From: Bacteroidota bacterium | GTDB lineage: Bacteria > Bacteroidota > Bacteroidia > Chitinophagales > Saprospiraceae | Direction: 5' to 3' | Length of the DNA stretch: 47,735 nt | Assembly (NCBI GenBank): GCA_029567325.1 | Contig: JAKQLF010000346.1 | Span: forward strand, 1-47,735 | In this document: positions 33,491 through 42,558 of the stretch, piece by piece | How the letters are laid out: every line of letters begins with the position of its first letter | Numbering within the stretch: the first letter of the stretch is position 1 | Notes under the pieces: generated by a model | Told to the model about the DNA's origin: nothing | Database searches by the model: none | Seen by the model: only the letters and a program-made list of their open reading frames with translations | Made by a program: the position numbers and the translations under genes

Positions 33491-33871
33491 TTATTTTACA
33501 GCTATGCAAGAAATTTCGACATTCACATATTTGGGCAAATTGGCAACTTGCACAGTTTCTCTTGCCGGTGCTATCAAACCTTCAAAATATTTTGCATAAA
33601 TGGCATTCATTCTACCAAACATTTCCATATCTGAAAGAAATATCGTCGTTTTTACCACATTGGCAAAAGAAAATCCTGCTTCTTCAAGTACAGCTTTCAG
33701 GTTTTCCATTACCTGAGTTGTTTCTGTTTCAATATTATCCATCATCAAATTACCTGTGGCTGGATCTAAAGCAATTTGGCCAGATAGATACAATGTATTT
33801 CCTGCTAAAATTGCTTGGTTGTAAGGTCCAACAGGTGCTGGAGCATTTTGCGTATTTATGATCTTTTGCAC
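33491..33871 (-). CDS. ridA: RidA family enamine/imine deaminase
   Basis: 126 residues, standard. NTQNAPAPVGPYNQAILAGN, LYLSGQIALDPATG and the C-terminal VQVANLPKYVNVEISCIAVK are characteristic; the arginine in PARETVQVA near position 108 is the one that binds the substrate carboxylate. It hydrolyses reactive 2-aminoacrylate-type enamines made by PLP enzymes. It is the first gene of the operon ridA-aroE-prodh-traB. Confidence 0.94.
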   Translation of the reverse strand: MQKIINTQNAPAPVGPYNQAILAGNTLYLSGQIALDPATGNLMMDNIETETTQVMENLKAVLEEAGFSFANVVKTTIFLSDMEMFGRMNAIYAKYFEGLIAPARETVQVANLPKYVNVEISCIAVK

Positions 33872-33991
33872 TTCTATTTCTTTTATTCTTAATTAATAAC
33901 TGCATTTCAGTATTCAAGCGCTAAATTAGCACCAATAAACTATATTAAAAAATGCTTATTTGTTTTCTGCTGGACATTTCGCGCTCATCTT

Positions 33992-33999
33992 TATTTTTG
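33992..33999 (+). promoter_or_regulatory. -7 box for the RsmF-like gene
   Basis: TATTTTTG fits TAnnTTTG; leader about 40 bases to the ATG at 34046. Confidence 0.5.
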
Positions 34000-34045
34000 A
34001 AACCAGCATTGTTGACATCTCATTGAAGATTAAGTTATCAAACTC

Positions 34046-35407
34046 ATGAAAGATTTTCCTGTACACTTTATTGAAATCATAGAGCGTAAATTTCAATCAC
34101 AAACAGAGGCTTTTTTTGAATCTCTAGATAAACAGCCCGTCACTTCCATCAGATTGAACTTACAAAATTCGCAAAAAGTTGATTTAACTTTGGCAGAAAC
34201 CGTTCCTTGGTGTGCACATGGATTTTTTTTGGCAGATAGACCTTCTTTTGCAATGGATCCACAATTTCATGGTGGCGCATATTATGTTCAAGAATCTTCT
34301 TCTATGTTTATTGACTATGTTGTCAAACAGATCAAAAAAGAATTGAAGACTAGCCTCATTGTGCTTGATTTATGTGCTGCACCGGGAGGAAAAACAACCC
34401 TACTTCTTGATGCACTGGACCAAAATGATGTCGTAGTATCTAATGAAACAATCCGTGCACGCGCTCAAATATTAAAGGAAAATGTTTTGAAATGGGGTCG
34501 CTCCAACTGTGTGGTTACTCACATGGACCCCAATGAATTTAATAAATCAAAAATCCAATACGATATCATACTTGTTGATGCGCCTTGTAGTGGTGAAGGA
34601 ATGTTTAGAAAGGATAAAAATGCAATTTCAGAATGGTCAATTGATAATGTGAATTTGTGTGCAGCACGTCAACAACGCATATTGCAGGACATTATCCCTT
34701 GCCTTAAACCTGGTGGTTTTCTGATTTATAGTACTTGCACATTCAACGATCAAGAAAATATTGATAATGTAGCTTTCATAGGTGCAAAATATGGAATGGA
34801 TGCTCTCCGCTTAGAGATTCCAGAAGCTTGGGGAATAGAAGAAGTTACAAAATCAGATTATTATGGCTATCATTTTTATCCGACTAAAGTGCGTGGCGAA
34901 GGATTGTTTTGTGCGGTCTTAAAAAAGAAAGAAGGTGAAGTTATTAAAGAAGGTTTTCATACCAACAGAAGTAAATTGAGGTCTTTGGAAAAATCAGAGA
35001 TTTCTTTGGTTGCAACATTTGTAAATAAGGACGCGCTCTCAAATTTATTGATCCATGAAAATGGAGACGTTTATCATTATACAAGTGAAACCCTCAAAAG
35101 GATGCACACATTTGCCAATGATTATAGGTTGGTTTATTCTGGTACAAAATGTGGAAATATCAATAAAAAACTTTTCATTCCAGACCATGCGCTCGCTTTG
35201 TCCGTCTTAGTTTCACCGGATATTCCAAAACTTGAGTTGACTTTAGCAGAAGCTTTGGAATTTTTGAGACGTTCGCTGGCTAGTGTGGATAGCACAACAA
35301 AATCTTGGACAATTGCTTGCTACAATGGTACACAATTGGGGTGGTTTAAAAACCTGGGAAACAGAATAAATAATTATTTACCCACAGAGTACAAACTCAG
35401 GATGTAA
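34046..35407 (+). CDS. RsmF-like RNA (cytosine-5-) methyltransferase
   Basis: 453 residues of the NOL1/NOP2/Sun family. SAM loop LDLCAAPGGKTTLL (107-120), motif IV DAPCSGEG (178-185, Cys181) and motif VI YSTCTF (228-233, the catalytic nucleophile Cys231) are all present. The C-terminal 150 residues form the extra domain found in RsmF/YebU and Gram-positive RsmF-like enzymes, ending TEYKLRM. By family it methylates cytidine in 16S rRNA or tRNA; the exact site is not predictable. It has its own promoter and converges with the TlpA gene, 30 bases between the stops. Confidence 0.9.
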   Translation: MKDFPVHFIEIIERKFQSQTEAFFESLDKQPVTSIRLNLQNSQKVDLTLAETVPWCAHGFFLADRPSFAMDPQFHGGAYYVQESSSMFIDYVVKQIKKELKTSLIVLDLCAAPGGKTTLLLDALDQNDVVVSNETIRARAQILKENVLKWGRSNCVVTHMDPNEFNKSKIQYDIILVDAPCSGEGMFRKDKNAISEWSIDNVNLCAARQQRILQDIIPCLKPGGFLIYSTCTFNDQENIDNVAFIGAKYGMDALRLEIPEAWGIEEVTKSDYYGYHFYPTKVRGEGLFCAVLKKKEGEVIKEGFHTNRSKLRSLEKSEISLVATFVNKDALSNLLIHENGDVYHYTSETLKRMHTFANDYRLVYSGTKCGNINKKLFIPDHALALSVLVSPDIPKLELTLAEALEFLRRSLASVDSTTKSWTIACYNGTQLGWFKNLGNRINNYLPTEYKLRM

Positions 35408-35437
35408 ACTTTGATTCAAAAAAAATCCTGGCTTATC

Positions 35438-36547
35438 TTATAAAGCTCCGGTCACAGATTCTTCCAAATTAAATCTAGGATCAATGGCTGCAATTTTACC
35501 TTCCCGATCAACCAAAAACGTTTTTGGAATTCCAGAAACACCATACATTGCAGCAGCTTTTGAGTCCCACTTTAATAAATCGCTTACGTGACCATTCCAC
35601 AGAAGGTTATCAGTTTTTATTGCTTCTATCCATCTTTCTTTTTGTCGATCAAGATTCATTTGCACCTGGCTATTATCACCTAATGCCTGTCTTGTACGAT
35701 TGTCTAAACCATCAAGTGAAACACTGAAAACATCAAAACCTTTGCCTTTATATTTGTTGTAAATTTCTACAACATGGGGATTTGCCTTTCTACATGGACC
35801 ACACCAAGAAGCCCAAAAATCCAACAACACAACTTTTCCTTTATAGTCACTCAACTTTTTTATCTTACCATTAACATCAGGAAGTTGTATGTCTGGGGCA
35901 GTCATACCAACTTGAATGATAGAAGCTGCATCTTTTCTAGACTTTGATTTTTGCAATTCACCAGCTAATAAAACATATTGTTCTGCCCAATCTTCCTTAG
36001 GAAATTTTTCTTTTAATTTACTTGCTACCAAAGTGTGTAGATCGGCAAAATCATCCACAAAAGTAAACATCTTGCTGGTTATCATAAAGGCTGTCAAAGG
36101 GTCGCTTTCATTTTTGACCAATTCTGTAAGTTGAGGTACATCAATTCTTTTTTGTACAAAATCATCCACAACTTTCAAAAATTTCTCCATCGAAGGTGCT
36201 CCGGTGATTTTCCAATTCATTTCTCTTACCTTATTGATATCTGCATCTATCTCTACATTTTTTTCAGTACCATCAAAGACTAAATCAAGTGTTTGAACTC
36301 CAGCCCTTACTCTGTAAAAACCTGGTTTGATTCCGTCGGGGAAATTGAGATCAAATTTACCAGAACCGTCCGTTTTGCTTGTCAACAAAATTTCATTGGT
36401 ATTGTCCAGGCTGATTTTGTCAAAATAAATACTCATATTTTCTGCGTTTTTCAAAACACCAGAAATGTTTGTACCTGATTTTGCACCACATGACCCTAAT
36501 ACGAAAATTGCCAATGCAAAAAATGAAAAATAAAATATCTGTTTCAT
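35438..36547 (-). CDS. TlpA-type thioredoxin-like lipoprotein with DUF4369 domain
   Basis: 369 residues from ATG 36547. A lipoprotein signal ends in VLGSC, so Cys20 should be lipidated. Residues 25-105 are a DUF4369 beta domain (ISGVLKNAENMSIYFDKISL...). The thioredoxin fold begins near 212 and carries the redox pair WASWCGPC (245-252); SGIPKTFLVDREGKI contains the cis-proline. Proteins of this build reduce periplasmic disulfides, for example in cytochrome c maturation or for unfolded exported proteins. A -7 box upstream (36608-36615) excludes a start at the in-frame TTG further 5'. Confidence 0.9.
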   Translation of the reverse strand: MKQIFYFSFFALAIFVLGSCGAKSGTNISGVLKNAENMSIYFDKISLDNTNEILLTSKTDGSGKFDLNFPDGIKPGFYRVRAGVQTLDLVFDGTEKNVEIDADINKVREMNWKITGAPSMEKFLKVVDDFVQKRIDVPQLTELVKNESDPLTAFMITSKMFTFVDDFADLHTLVASKLKEKFPKEDWAEQYVLLAGELQKSKSRKDAASIIQVGMTAPDIQLPDVNGKIKKLSDYKGKVVLLDFWASWCGPCRKANPHVVEIYNKYKGKGFDVFSVSLDGLDNRTRQALGDNSQVQMNLDRQKERWIEAIKTDNLLWNGHVSDLLKWDSKAAAMYGVSGIPKTFLVDREGKIAAIDPRFNLEESVTGAL

Positions 36548-36607
36548 TGTAATTCTTTTTGATGTGGAAAATACCTGTATGAAGTTTTTCCTTCTAAAAT
36601 TTATCTG

Positions 36608-36615
36608 CAAATATA
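36608..36615 (-). promoter_or_regulatory. -7 box for the TlpA-like gene
   Basis: CAAATATA on the plus strand is TATATTTG on the minus strand. The leader to the ATG at 36547 is about 55 bases. The remaining gap to 36767 shows no gene or strong structure. Confidence 0.5.
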
Positions 36616-36767
36616 CAAAAAGCCTAGTGACACCAATGTACTAGCTACTTAAATATGAGTTAAAATAATACTATAAAACTGCTTATTTGAAAGTGTGTGA
36701 AGCTTTTGCGCCTTGCCATATATAGACATAACAAAGTTTCAATTGACTCATTGTTCAATAGATTTCA

Positions 36768-38837
36768 TTAAAAGGCAAACCTCAGTTGTACCTTTAAATC
36801 AGATCGCACATTGCCTTCAATTTTTTCATTTCCAGAGCTTATTACATCCACATTATCTAATACAGTGTGGGCGTATTTTGCTTCAAATGTCATTCTTCTG
36901 GTAAGCTTTTGCTTGTAAATCAGATACATACGTTTGCCTCTATTTTGAAAGAATGGAATGCTGTATTCGTATAATAAATCATTTTCAAACATGTAAATGC
37001 GCGTATCAAAATTTGCAGCATCAAATATGGCATATCTTGCAATGATGTCGAAGGACTTTCCCATTGGTTTATAACTTAGGTCAGCAAACATCAATACACC
37101 ATTGGATTTTAAACCATCTGATTGGGCAAATGAAAACTCCGTTCTCGCTTTTACATCAAGATCTTTGTTGATTTTCTGAATGAAATGAACTCTGAATTTT
37201 TGCACAATAAAATCAGTAAGTGGATCAATTTTCTCCACATTTAGAGATGAGTTTCTTTGTTTTTGCTCATATCTGTACAAAATATACGCATTAAATTTTC
37301 TCTTTTTATTGTATTCCAACCGTAAAAAATATTCCTTACCGCTACTTGGTCCATCAATTCTATAACGCAGCCATTCATGTTTCCACAGGTCATGGTATGC
37401 GCTAAATTTCCATTCATTATTGGGTCTGAATTCTGCTCCAACATAATATCCTTGCTCATCAATTGGTAAAGAGCCTTCAGCAAATGCATTGGCTTCCAAT
37501 ACCTGATAATCTTTATCAAAATCTCTGTAAGAAACTGCAAAATCAACTCGTTTGTCCAAAGCAACCAGGATATTGTGGGTCATGGCTTTACCTCCATTGT
37601 CACTTTGGGCCATTTCGCCAAACACGTTGATATTCTTGAATCTGTAGTCATAATCCACAGATATGTTTCTTAAATCCTTGCCAGAGAAATAAAAATTTCT
37701 GTAAGGTGCTTCTGGTCTTTTGAGCGGCGAACTAAAATTGTATTGTAAAAAATTTACCCCAATGTTTAAATTTTTATAGTTAAGATCCAATACGGCGCCT
37801 ATGTTTTGTTGTGTAATGGATCCTTTATTTGCAATTTCTGATGCGGTTCTATGTAAACCTCCTTGCAACAAAGAACTAAAAAATGCTTCCGGTTCATTTT
37901 CTATAGTGTCAAGTGCCAAAGATCCGTCGATCTTTTTCTGAGAATAAGCAAGCGTCAAGGATGCCCAATCGGCTAATTTCAGTGAAGTACCCAAACCTCT
38001 GAAGTACAAATTTTCATTTACTGAGCTGTATTGTCTCAGATGATTTCTATTCTTTTTGAATGAAGTCACGAAGGCACTTTTACCAAAACCAAAACCATTG
38101 TGCAAAATCAAACCTTGGCCCATACTCATGGTATAATCACCAATGGCTACTTGTTCTACCCAATGGTTAACTTTTTCGGCGTAGAGGTATCCAGAATAAA
38201 AATCAAAGCCACTTTTGTTGTTTTGAGTAAAAAAGGCTTCGCCAGGATCTTTTTCCATGGTAAATCCGGCCTTGAGTCTTCTACCAGCATCAAACCGATA
38301 TCTGGCATAAAGATAATTTGGATCACCAGCATATTTTGTTTCATTATTGGCATTGGCTAAGTATCCAGCCTTATCCTGTAAAGTTCTTTTATATTTTAAA
38401 AAAACTTGTGACCTACCTGCTGCCAATAAATCTTTGATGTTTATATGCTCAGAAGCATTACCAACAGTAGTAAATGGTAATAGCATTTTCACCTTGGTCA
38501 TATCTAATCCATCAATGGTTTGCAATTCTTCTAAGGAGAGAAAATCTCCATATTCTTGTCTATGGTCTATGATTGATTGAATTTCTACTGGATTAAGGAA
38601 AAAGAGTTCCATAAATCTAGAAGCATCTGCGGTGTTTATATTTAAAGGATTACTCTGGAAATCATATAGCCTCTCAAAAGCAGTGTTGTTATCAAAGTCT
38701 TCGATTTCATTATTCTCCAAATAAAATTCCAATATTCTTTCGACGATTGTACTTACAGAATCAGATTGCGCTGAAACGGAACTCATGACCCAAGGGCATA
38801 AGCATAAAAGATATAAAAAGAAGTTTTTTTTCGACAT
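36768..38837 (-). CDS. ComEA-like helix-hairpin-helix protein fused to an outer-membrane beta-barrel
   Basis: 689 residues. Signal peptide with core FFLYLLCLCPWVMSSVSAQ. Residues 63-122 (NPLNINTADASRFMELFFLN, then DHRQEYGDFLSLEELQTIDG) are a double helix-hairpin-helix of the ComEA DNA-binding type. From about residue 140 to the end alternate aromatic beta strands and the last residues VQLRFAF, with a terminal phenylalanine, suggest an outer-membrane barrel. The combination recurs in Bacteroidota but has no assigned function that I know. DNA binding at the outer membrane, for example in natural transformation, is a reasonable hypothesis; peptide or protein interaction is equally possible. Confidence 0.75.
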   Translation of the reverse strand: MSKKNFFLYLLCLCPWVMSSVSAQSDSVSTIVERILEFYLENNEIEDFDNNTAFERLYDFQSNPLNINTADASRFMELFFLNPVEIQSIIDHRQEYGDFLSLEELQTIDGLDMTKVKMLLPFTTVGNASEHINIKDLLAAGRSQVFLKYKRTLQDKAGYLANANNETKYAGDPNYLYARYRFDAGRRLKAGFTMEKDPGEAFFTQNNKSGFDFYSGYLYAEKVNHWVEQVAIGDYTMSMGQGLILHNGFGFGKSAFVTSFKKNRNHLRQYSSVNENLYFRGLGTSLKLADWASLTLAYSQKKIDGSLALDTIENEPEAFFSSLLQGGLHRTASEIANKGSITQQNIGAVLDLNYKNLNIGVNFLQYNFSSPLKRPEAPYRNFYFSGKDLRNISVDYDYRFKNINVFGEMAQSDNGGKAMTHNILVALDKRVDFAVSYRDFDKDYQVLEANAFAEGSLPIDEQGYYVGAEFRPNNEWKFSAYHDLWKHEWLRYRIDGPSSGKEYFLRLEYNKKRKFNAYILYRYEQKQRNSSLNVEKIDPLTDFIVQKFRVHFIQKINKDLDVKARTEFSFAQSDGLKSNGVLMFADLSYKPMGKSFDIIARYAIFDAANFDTRIYMFENDLLYEYSIPFFQNRGKRMYLIYKQKLTRRMTFEAKYAHTVLDNVDVISSGNEKIEGNVRSDLKVQLRFAF

Positions 38838-38978
38838 ATCAGTCCAGTTTCAAGACATAAATCGAAAGTCTAAAAAACAATCTGGAAATTGAAATTTTAT
38901 CCAACATATTTACATTAAAGTAGTATAAATTACTTAAAATTAATATTTGATATCACTGATTTGCCACTTCTTTGTGTA

Positions 38979-38986
38979 TATATTTG
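38979..38986 (+). promoter_or_regulatory. -7 box immediately before the MATE gene
   Basis: TATATTTG matches TAnnTTTG and ends only six bases before the ATG at 38993, so the transcript may be leaderless or start within a few bases of the codon. Confidence 0.5.
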
Positions 38987-38992
38987 TAGCCT

Positions 38993-40330
38993 ATGAGCAT
39001 TAAAACATCCTTTGGCCATATTTTCAGGATATCACTTCCAATTATGATTGGGAGTGCTGCGCAGAATGCCATCGTACTATGCGACAACATTTTTCTTTAT
39101 CATTACAACTCCATAGATTTTGCAGCAATCGGTTTAATTGGTGCTTTTTACCTCATCATTATAGCAATAGGTTATGGATTTTCTAGAGGAGGACAAATAC
39201 TTATTGCTCGAAAATTTGGTGAAAAACAATACTATAAAATAGGTTCTTACTTTCAAAGTTTGATTTTTTATGAACTCTTCATGGCTTTGGTCATCTTTCT
39301 GCTGATTCATTTTTTTTCAGTTCCGTTTTTCTCAATGTTGATCAATGATCCAGAGATTTTAGAACTATGTATTTCATATATATCCTTCAGAAGTTATGGA
39401 CTTTTTTTCAGCTTTGTCGGGGTATCTATTATTGCGATGTACACTGGTATTGCCAAGACAAAATTTATAGTCATTGACACAGCCATACTCACGATCAGCA
39501 ATGTTGTGCTCAATTATATTTTGATTTATGGCCACCTTGGATTTGAACCCATGGGTATAAAAGGTGCGGCTATTGCAAGTACTTTGTCAGAAGTAATTGC
39601 CTTTGTGGCATTTATTTTATACATGATTTATGACAAAAGCAACCGGAAATTTCATTTATTAAGTCTGAATAAATTGGAATTCAGCTTATTTAAAGATTGC
39701 TTCAGTATTTCCTTTCCAATCGTAGCCCAGTCATTTCTTGGTCTTGGCGCATATTTTTTATTTTTTACTTGGATTGAGAACAACAGCGCTTCAGAACTTC
39801 AAATATCCAATTTGATACGCAATGTTTATCTCATTTTATCTATTCCAACCTGGGGTTTTTCGACAGGAATAAATACCATGGTATCTTTATTTATTGGAGG
39901 CAATAAGAGACAGGCAGTCATCCCAATCACCCATAAAACCAATACACTAAATGTGGCAGCTACTTTGATGATAGCTTTACCAATATTGATATTCCCTCAA
40001 ATATTTTTATATCCATTGTACGGGGGATCAAATGACGGCCTCATAGAAATGTCTAAGGGGCTGCTCTTGATGCTCAACTTGATTTTGCTGTTCTTCGGTG
40101 TTGGGTCAATTTATTTAAATGGCATTATCGGCACTGGACATACCAAAACAGCTCTGATCATACAGGCATTGGCGACCTTGCTTTATTTGATCTATGAGTT
40201 TATCGTTTTGAAGGTTTACAAACTCAATTTATATTGGGCTTGGTCTGGCGAATTTGTCTATTGGGGGTTTATTTTGATCATGTCTGTCATTTACCTGAAA
40301 TCAAGGAAATGGCACTTTAGAAAATTTTAG
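38993..40330 (+). CDS. MATE family efflux transporter
   Basis: 445 residues with 12 predicted membrane helices. The N-terminus ISLPIMIGSAAQNAIVLCDN and the internal repeat ISFPIVAQSFLGLGAYFLFF are the paired first helices of the two MATE halves; GFEPMGIKGAAIASTLSEVI is the usual loop with GxxGAAxAT. It should export cationic compounds or metabolites with Na+ or H+. The gene stands alone, between the HhH-barrel gene (divergent) and the M48 protease gene. Confidence 0.9.
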   Translation: MSIKTSFGHIFRISLPIMIGSAAQNAIVLCDNIFLYHYNSIDFAAIGLIGAFYLIIIAIGYGFSRGGQILIARKFGEKQYYKIGSYFQSLIFYELFMALVIFLLIHFFSVPFFSMLINDPEILELCISYISFRSYGLFFSFVGVSIIAMYTGIAKTKFIVIDTAILTISNVVLNYILIYGHLGFEPMGIKGAAIASTLSEVIAFVAFILYMIYDKSNRKFHLLSLNKLEFSLFKDCFSISFPIVAQSFLGLGAYFLFFTWIENNSASELQISNLIRNVYLILSIPTWGFSTGINTMVSLFIGGNKRQAVIPITHKTNTLNVAATLMIALPILIFPQIFLYPLYGGSNDGLIEMSKGLLLMLNLILLFFGVGSIYLNGIIGTGHTKTALIIQALATLLYLIYEFIVLKVYKLNLYWAWSGEFVYWGFILIMSVIYLKSRKWHFRKF

Positions 40331-40429
40331 CTCGGATATATTTTTGACTTAAAAATAATTCGCTTAAAACTAATTATACACTACATTCGTTGCAATTTGT
40401 ATTAAGTTTTATATCATTAATATTTAACA

Positions 40430-41890
40430 ATGAACAAGCTGTATTACCTTTTAATAATAGCATTATTTGCTTCCTCATGTGCAAGAAACCCGGTTACCGG
40501 AAAAAGAGAATTGACCATTATTTCTGAATCGCAAGAAAAACAAATCGGTCTGGAAAGTGATCCCCAAATACAAGCTGAGTATGGTGTTTATGAAGACGCT
40601 GTACTTCAAGCTTTTATTACTAAAAAAGGAAACGAAATGGCCGCCATTTCTCACCGTCCAACACTTGGTTACGAATTTAAAATTGTGGACTCTCCCGTCG
40701 TAAATGCATTTGCAGTTCCTGGGGGATACATTTACTTTACCAGAGGAATCATGGCCCATTTTAATAATGAGGCGGAATTTGCTGGTGTGTTGGGACATGA
40801 AATTGGTCACATTACGGCCAAACATGCCAATGAAATGCAAAGAAAACAACTTTTTACGCAATTGTTATTGATAGGAGGAATGATTGCCTCGGAGCAGTTT
40901 AGACAATATGCGGATGTGGCGAGTAATGCTGCAAGCGTACTTTTATTGAAATACTCACGGGATAATGAGTCACAATCAGATAAACTTGGCGTAGAATATT
41001 CTACTGAAATCGGTTACAATTCTCATTATATGGCTGGTTTTTTCAATACATTACAACGATTGAGCGGACAGTCTGGTGCGGTACCAACTTTTATGTCTAC
41101 TCACCCTGATCCAGGAAATCGTTTTGTAGAAGTCAATAAATATACAGATGTCATTCAAGCGGCAAAAAATCTCAATGATTCACAATTGATGGAGAAAAGA
41201 GATGAATATTTGAGAATGGTAGATGGAATAGTTTATGGTGAGGATCCACGCCAAGGATTTTTTGAAAACAATGTATTTTACCACCCAGATCTCAAATTTT
41301 TCTTCAATGTTCCAAGTGGTTGGATGACGGTCAATACACCATCAAAAGTACAGATGGCGCCAGAAGCAAATGATGCCATTCTCACTATGGAACTAGAAGC
41401 TGGTACAGATTTAAATGCTGCTGGAAAAGCGCTGGTAGAACGCAATGGTCTCAGCGTTGTAGAATCTACCAATACAACCGTAAATGGACTGCCGGCTTTA
41501 GCTATTTTAGGAGATGTGATTCCACAAGATCAAAATGGACAGCAAGGTGAAGCGATCCGAGCAATGGTGTACCTAATTAATTACAACGGTGCTATTTATA
41601 ACTTGACTGGCTTGAGTTATAAGAAGACTTTTAATAATTATTACAACACTTTTCAAAATTCGATGAAAAGCTTCAATGTGTTGAAAGACCAGTCCAAAAT
41701 CAATAAATTGCCTTCAAGAGTGAAAATAGTTTCTGCAAAAAGAGACTATACCTTGCAAGACGGTCTGAAAGATTATGGAATGCCACAAGCACGATACAAT
41801 GAACTTTCTATACTCAATGGTATGGAACTAACAGATAAATTAAAGACTGGCATGCTCTTTAAAGTGATTGAAGAAAGAAGAAATAAATAA
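40430..41890 (+). CDS. M48 family zinc metalloprotease lipoprotein with LysM-like C-terminus
   Basis: 486 residues. The lipoprotein leader MNKLYYLLIIALFASSC makes Cys17 the lipidation site. The zinc motif HEIGH is at 123-127, and RDNESQSDKLGVEY near 180 supplies the third ligand Glu, as in BepA/LoiP periplasmic proteases that degrade misassembled outer-membrane proteins. Between about 280 and 420 is an uncharacterised domain. Residues 430-480 (KIVSAKRDYTLQDGLKDYGM ... GMLFKVIEE) resemble a degenerate LysM repeat, which would localise it near peptidoglycan. A strong terminator follows at 41929-41975. Confidence 0.9.
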   Translation: MNKLYYLLIIALFASSCARNPVTGKRELTIISESQEKQIGLESDPQIQAEYGVYEDAVLQAFITKKGNEMAAISHRPTLGYEFKIVDSPVVNAFAVPGGYIYFTRGIMAHFNNEAEFAGVLGHEIGHITAKHANEMQRKQLFTQLLLIGGMIASEQFRQYADVASNAASVLLLKYSRDNESQSDKLGVEYSTEIGYNSHYMAGFFNTLQRLSGQSGAVPTFMSTHPDPGNRFVEVNKYTDVIQAAKNLNDSQLMEKRDEYLRMVDGIVYGEDPRQGFFENNVFYHPDLKFFFNVPSGWMTVNTPSKVQMAPEANDAILTMELEAGTDLNAAGKALVERNGLSVVESTNTTVNGLPALAILGDVIPQDQNGQQGEAIRAMVYLINYNGAIYNLTGLSYKKTFNNYYNTFQNSMKSFNVLKDQSKINKLPSRVKIVSAKRDYTLQDGLKDYGMPQARYNELSILNGMELTDKLKTGMLFKVIEERRNK

Positions 41891-41928
41891 TTGAGAAGAT
41901 AATTATTTGAGAGTCATATAATTATGGT

Positions 41929-41975
41929 TATAGACAAGATTTTTTTATAATTTTAGTGGAAAAATCTTGTCTATA
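41929..41975. terminator. Bidirectional hairpin terminator after the M48 gene
   Basis: A perfect 16-bp stem (41929-41944 with 41960-41975) closes a 15-base AT-rich loop; the arms end in TTTTT and AAAAA. GG and CC flank it with one bulged T. It lies 38 bases past the M48 stop. Confidence 0.8.
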
Positions 41976-41990
41976 CCAAAATCATTGTTC

Positions 41991-41998
41991 TATATTTG
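41991..41998 (+). promoter_or_regulatory. -7 box for the tRNA-Gly/tRNA-Leu transcript
   Basis: TATATTTG matches TAnnTTTG, 34 bases ahead of tRNA-Gly. Confidence 0.6.
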
Positions 41999-42032
41999 CA
42001 TCGCTTTTCGAAGCTTTAGTTCTTTTTATAAT

Positions 42033-42105
42033 GCGGAAGTAGCTCAGCTGGTAGAGCACAACCTTGCCAAGGTTGGGGTCGCGAGTTCGAATCTCGTCTT
42101 CCGCT
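42033..42105 (+). tRNA. tRNA-Gly (GCC)
   Basis: 73 bases folding as a cloverleaf: acceptor GCGGAAG with CTTCCGC, D arm GCTC/GAGC, anticodon stem CAACC/GGTTG with loop TTGCCAA (anticodon GCC at 42066-42068), and T arm GCGAG-TTCGAAT-CTCGT. The discriminator base is T, and no CCA is encoded. Confidence 0.96.
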
Positions 42106-42115
42106 CTCAATCAAG

Positions 42116-42186
42116 AGGGCGTGTATCAAGACCATAATGCAAAGGAAATTTTGAATTTTGATTGCACTGATACACTCCCTTTTTTT
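42116..42186 (+). terminator. Long hairpin between the two tRNA genes, terminator-like
   Basis: A 13-base stem with one mismatch (42116-42128 with 42168-42180) and an inner TGCAA/TTGCA stem (42138-42142 with 42062+100, i.e. 42162-42166) is followed directly by six T residues. It could act as an attenuator between tRNA-Gly and tRNA-Leu or aid processing. Confidence 0.6.
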
Positions 42187-42192
42187 GTCTGC

Positions 42193-42277
42193 GCCCGGAT
42201 GGTGGAATCGGTAGACACGCAGGACTTAAAATCCTGTGGCTATAATGGCTGTGCGGGTTCAAGTCCCGCTCCGGGTA
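42193..42277 (+). tRNA. tRNA-Leu (TAA)
   Basis: 85 bases with the long variable arm of class II tRNAs. Acceptor GCCCGGA pairs with TCCGGGT (first pair G-U). The anticodon stem CAGGA/TCCTG encloses loop CTTAAAA, anticodon TAA at 42227-42229. T arm GCGGG-TTCAAGT-CCCGC. Discriminator A. CCA is not encoded. The 281 bases after it, before prmC, contain no supported gene; a short palindrome AAATTGCAATTT sits just downstream and may help termination. Confidence 0.95.
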
Positions 42278-42558
42278 CTTTTTTTAAATTGCAATTTTAG
42301 TTTTTTACTTCTTCTTATCTTGACAATTGCGATTTACTTCAAAACATTGTGATCTCACATCTTTCTCGTTCTCTCTTTTTTATTTTTATTGTAACAGATT
42401 TCTGGGGTGTTAGGCAACAATTACTCATTTACTTTATCAAATTAAATGAGACATCTTGGCTCAGCATTACTTTTGTCATCTCAGGAAATCATTACTTAAA
42501 TTCGATATCCTATTATATAAGTGTTTTTAAAAATTAAGAATTCGTCAGATCAAATGGT

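Noticed and set aside
42064-42300. Open frame spanning tRNA-Gly, the spacer and tRNA-Leu
   Set aside because: It lies over two clear tRNA genes and a hairpin, so a protein-coding role is not credible.
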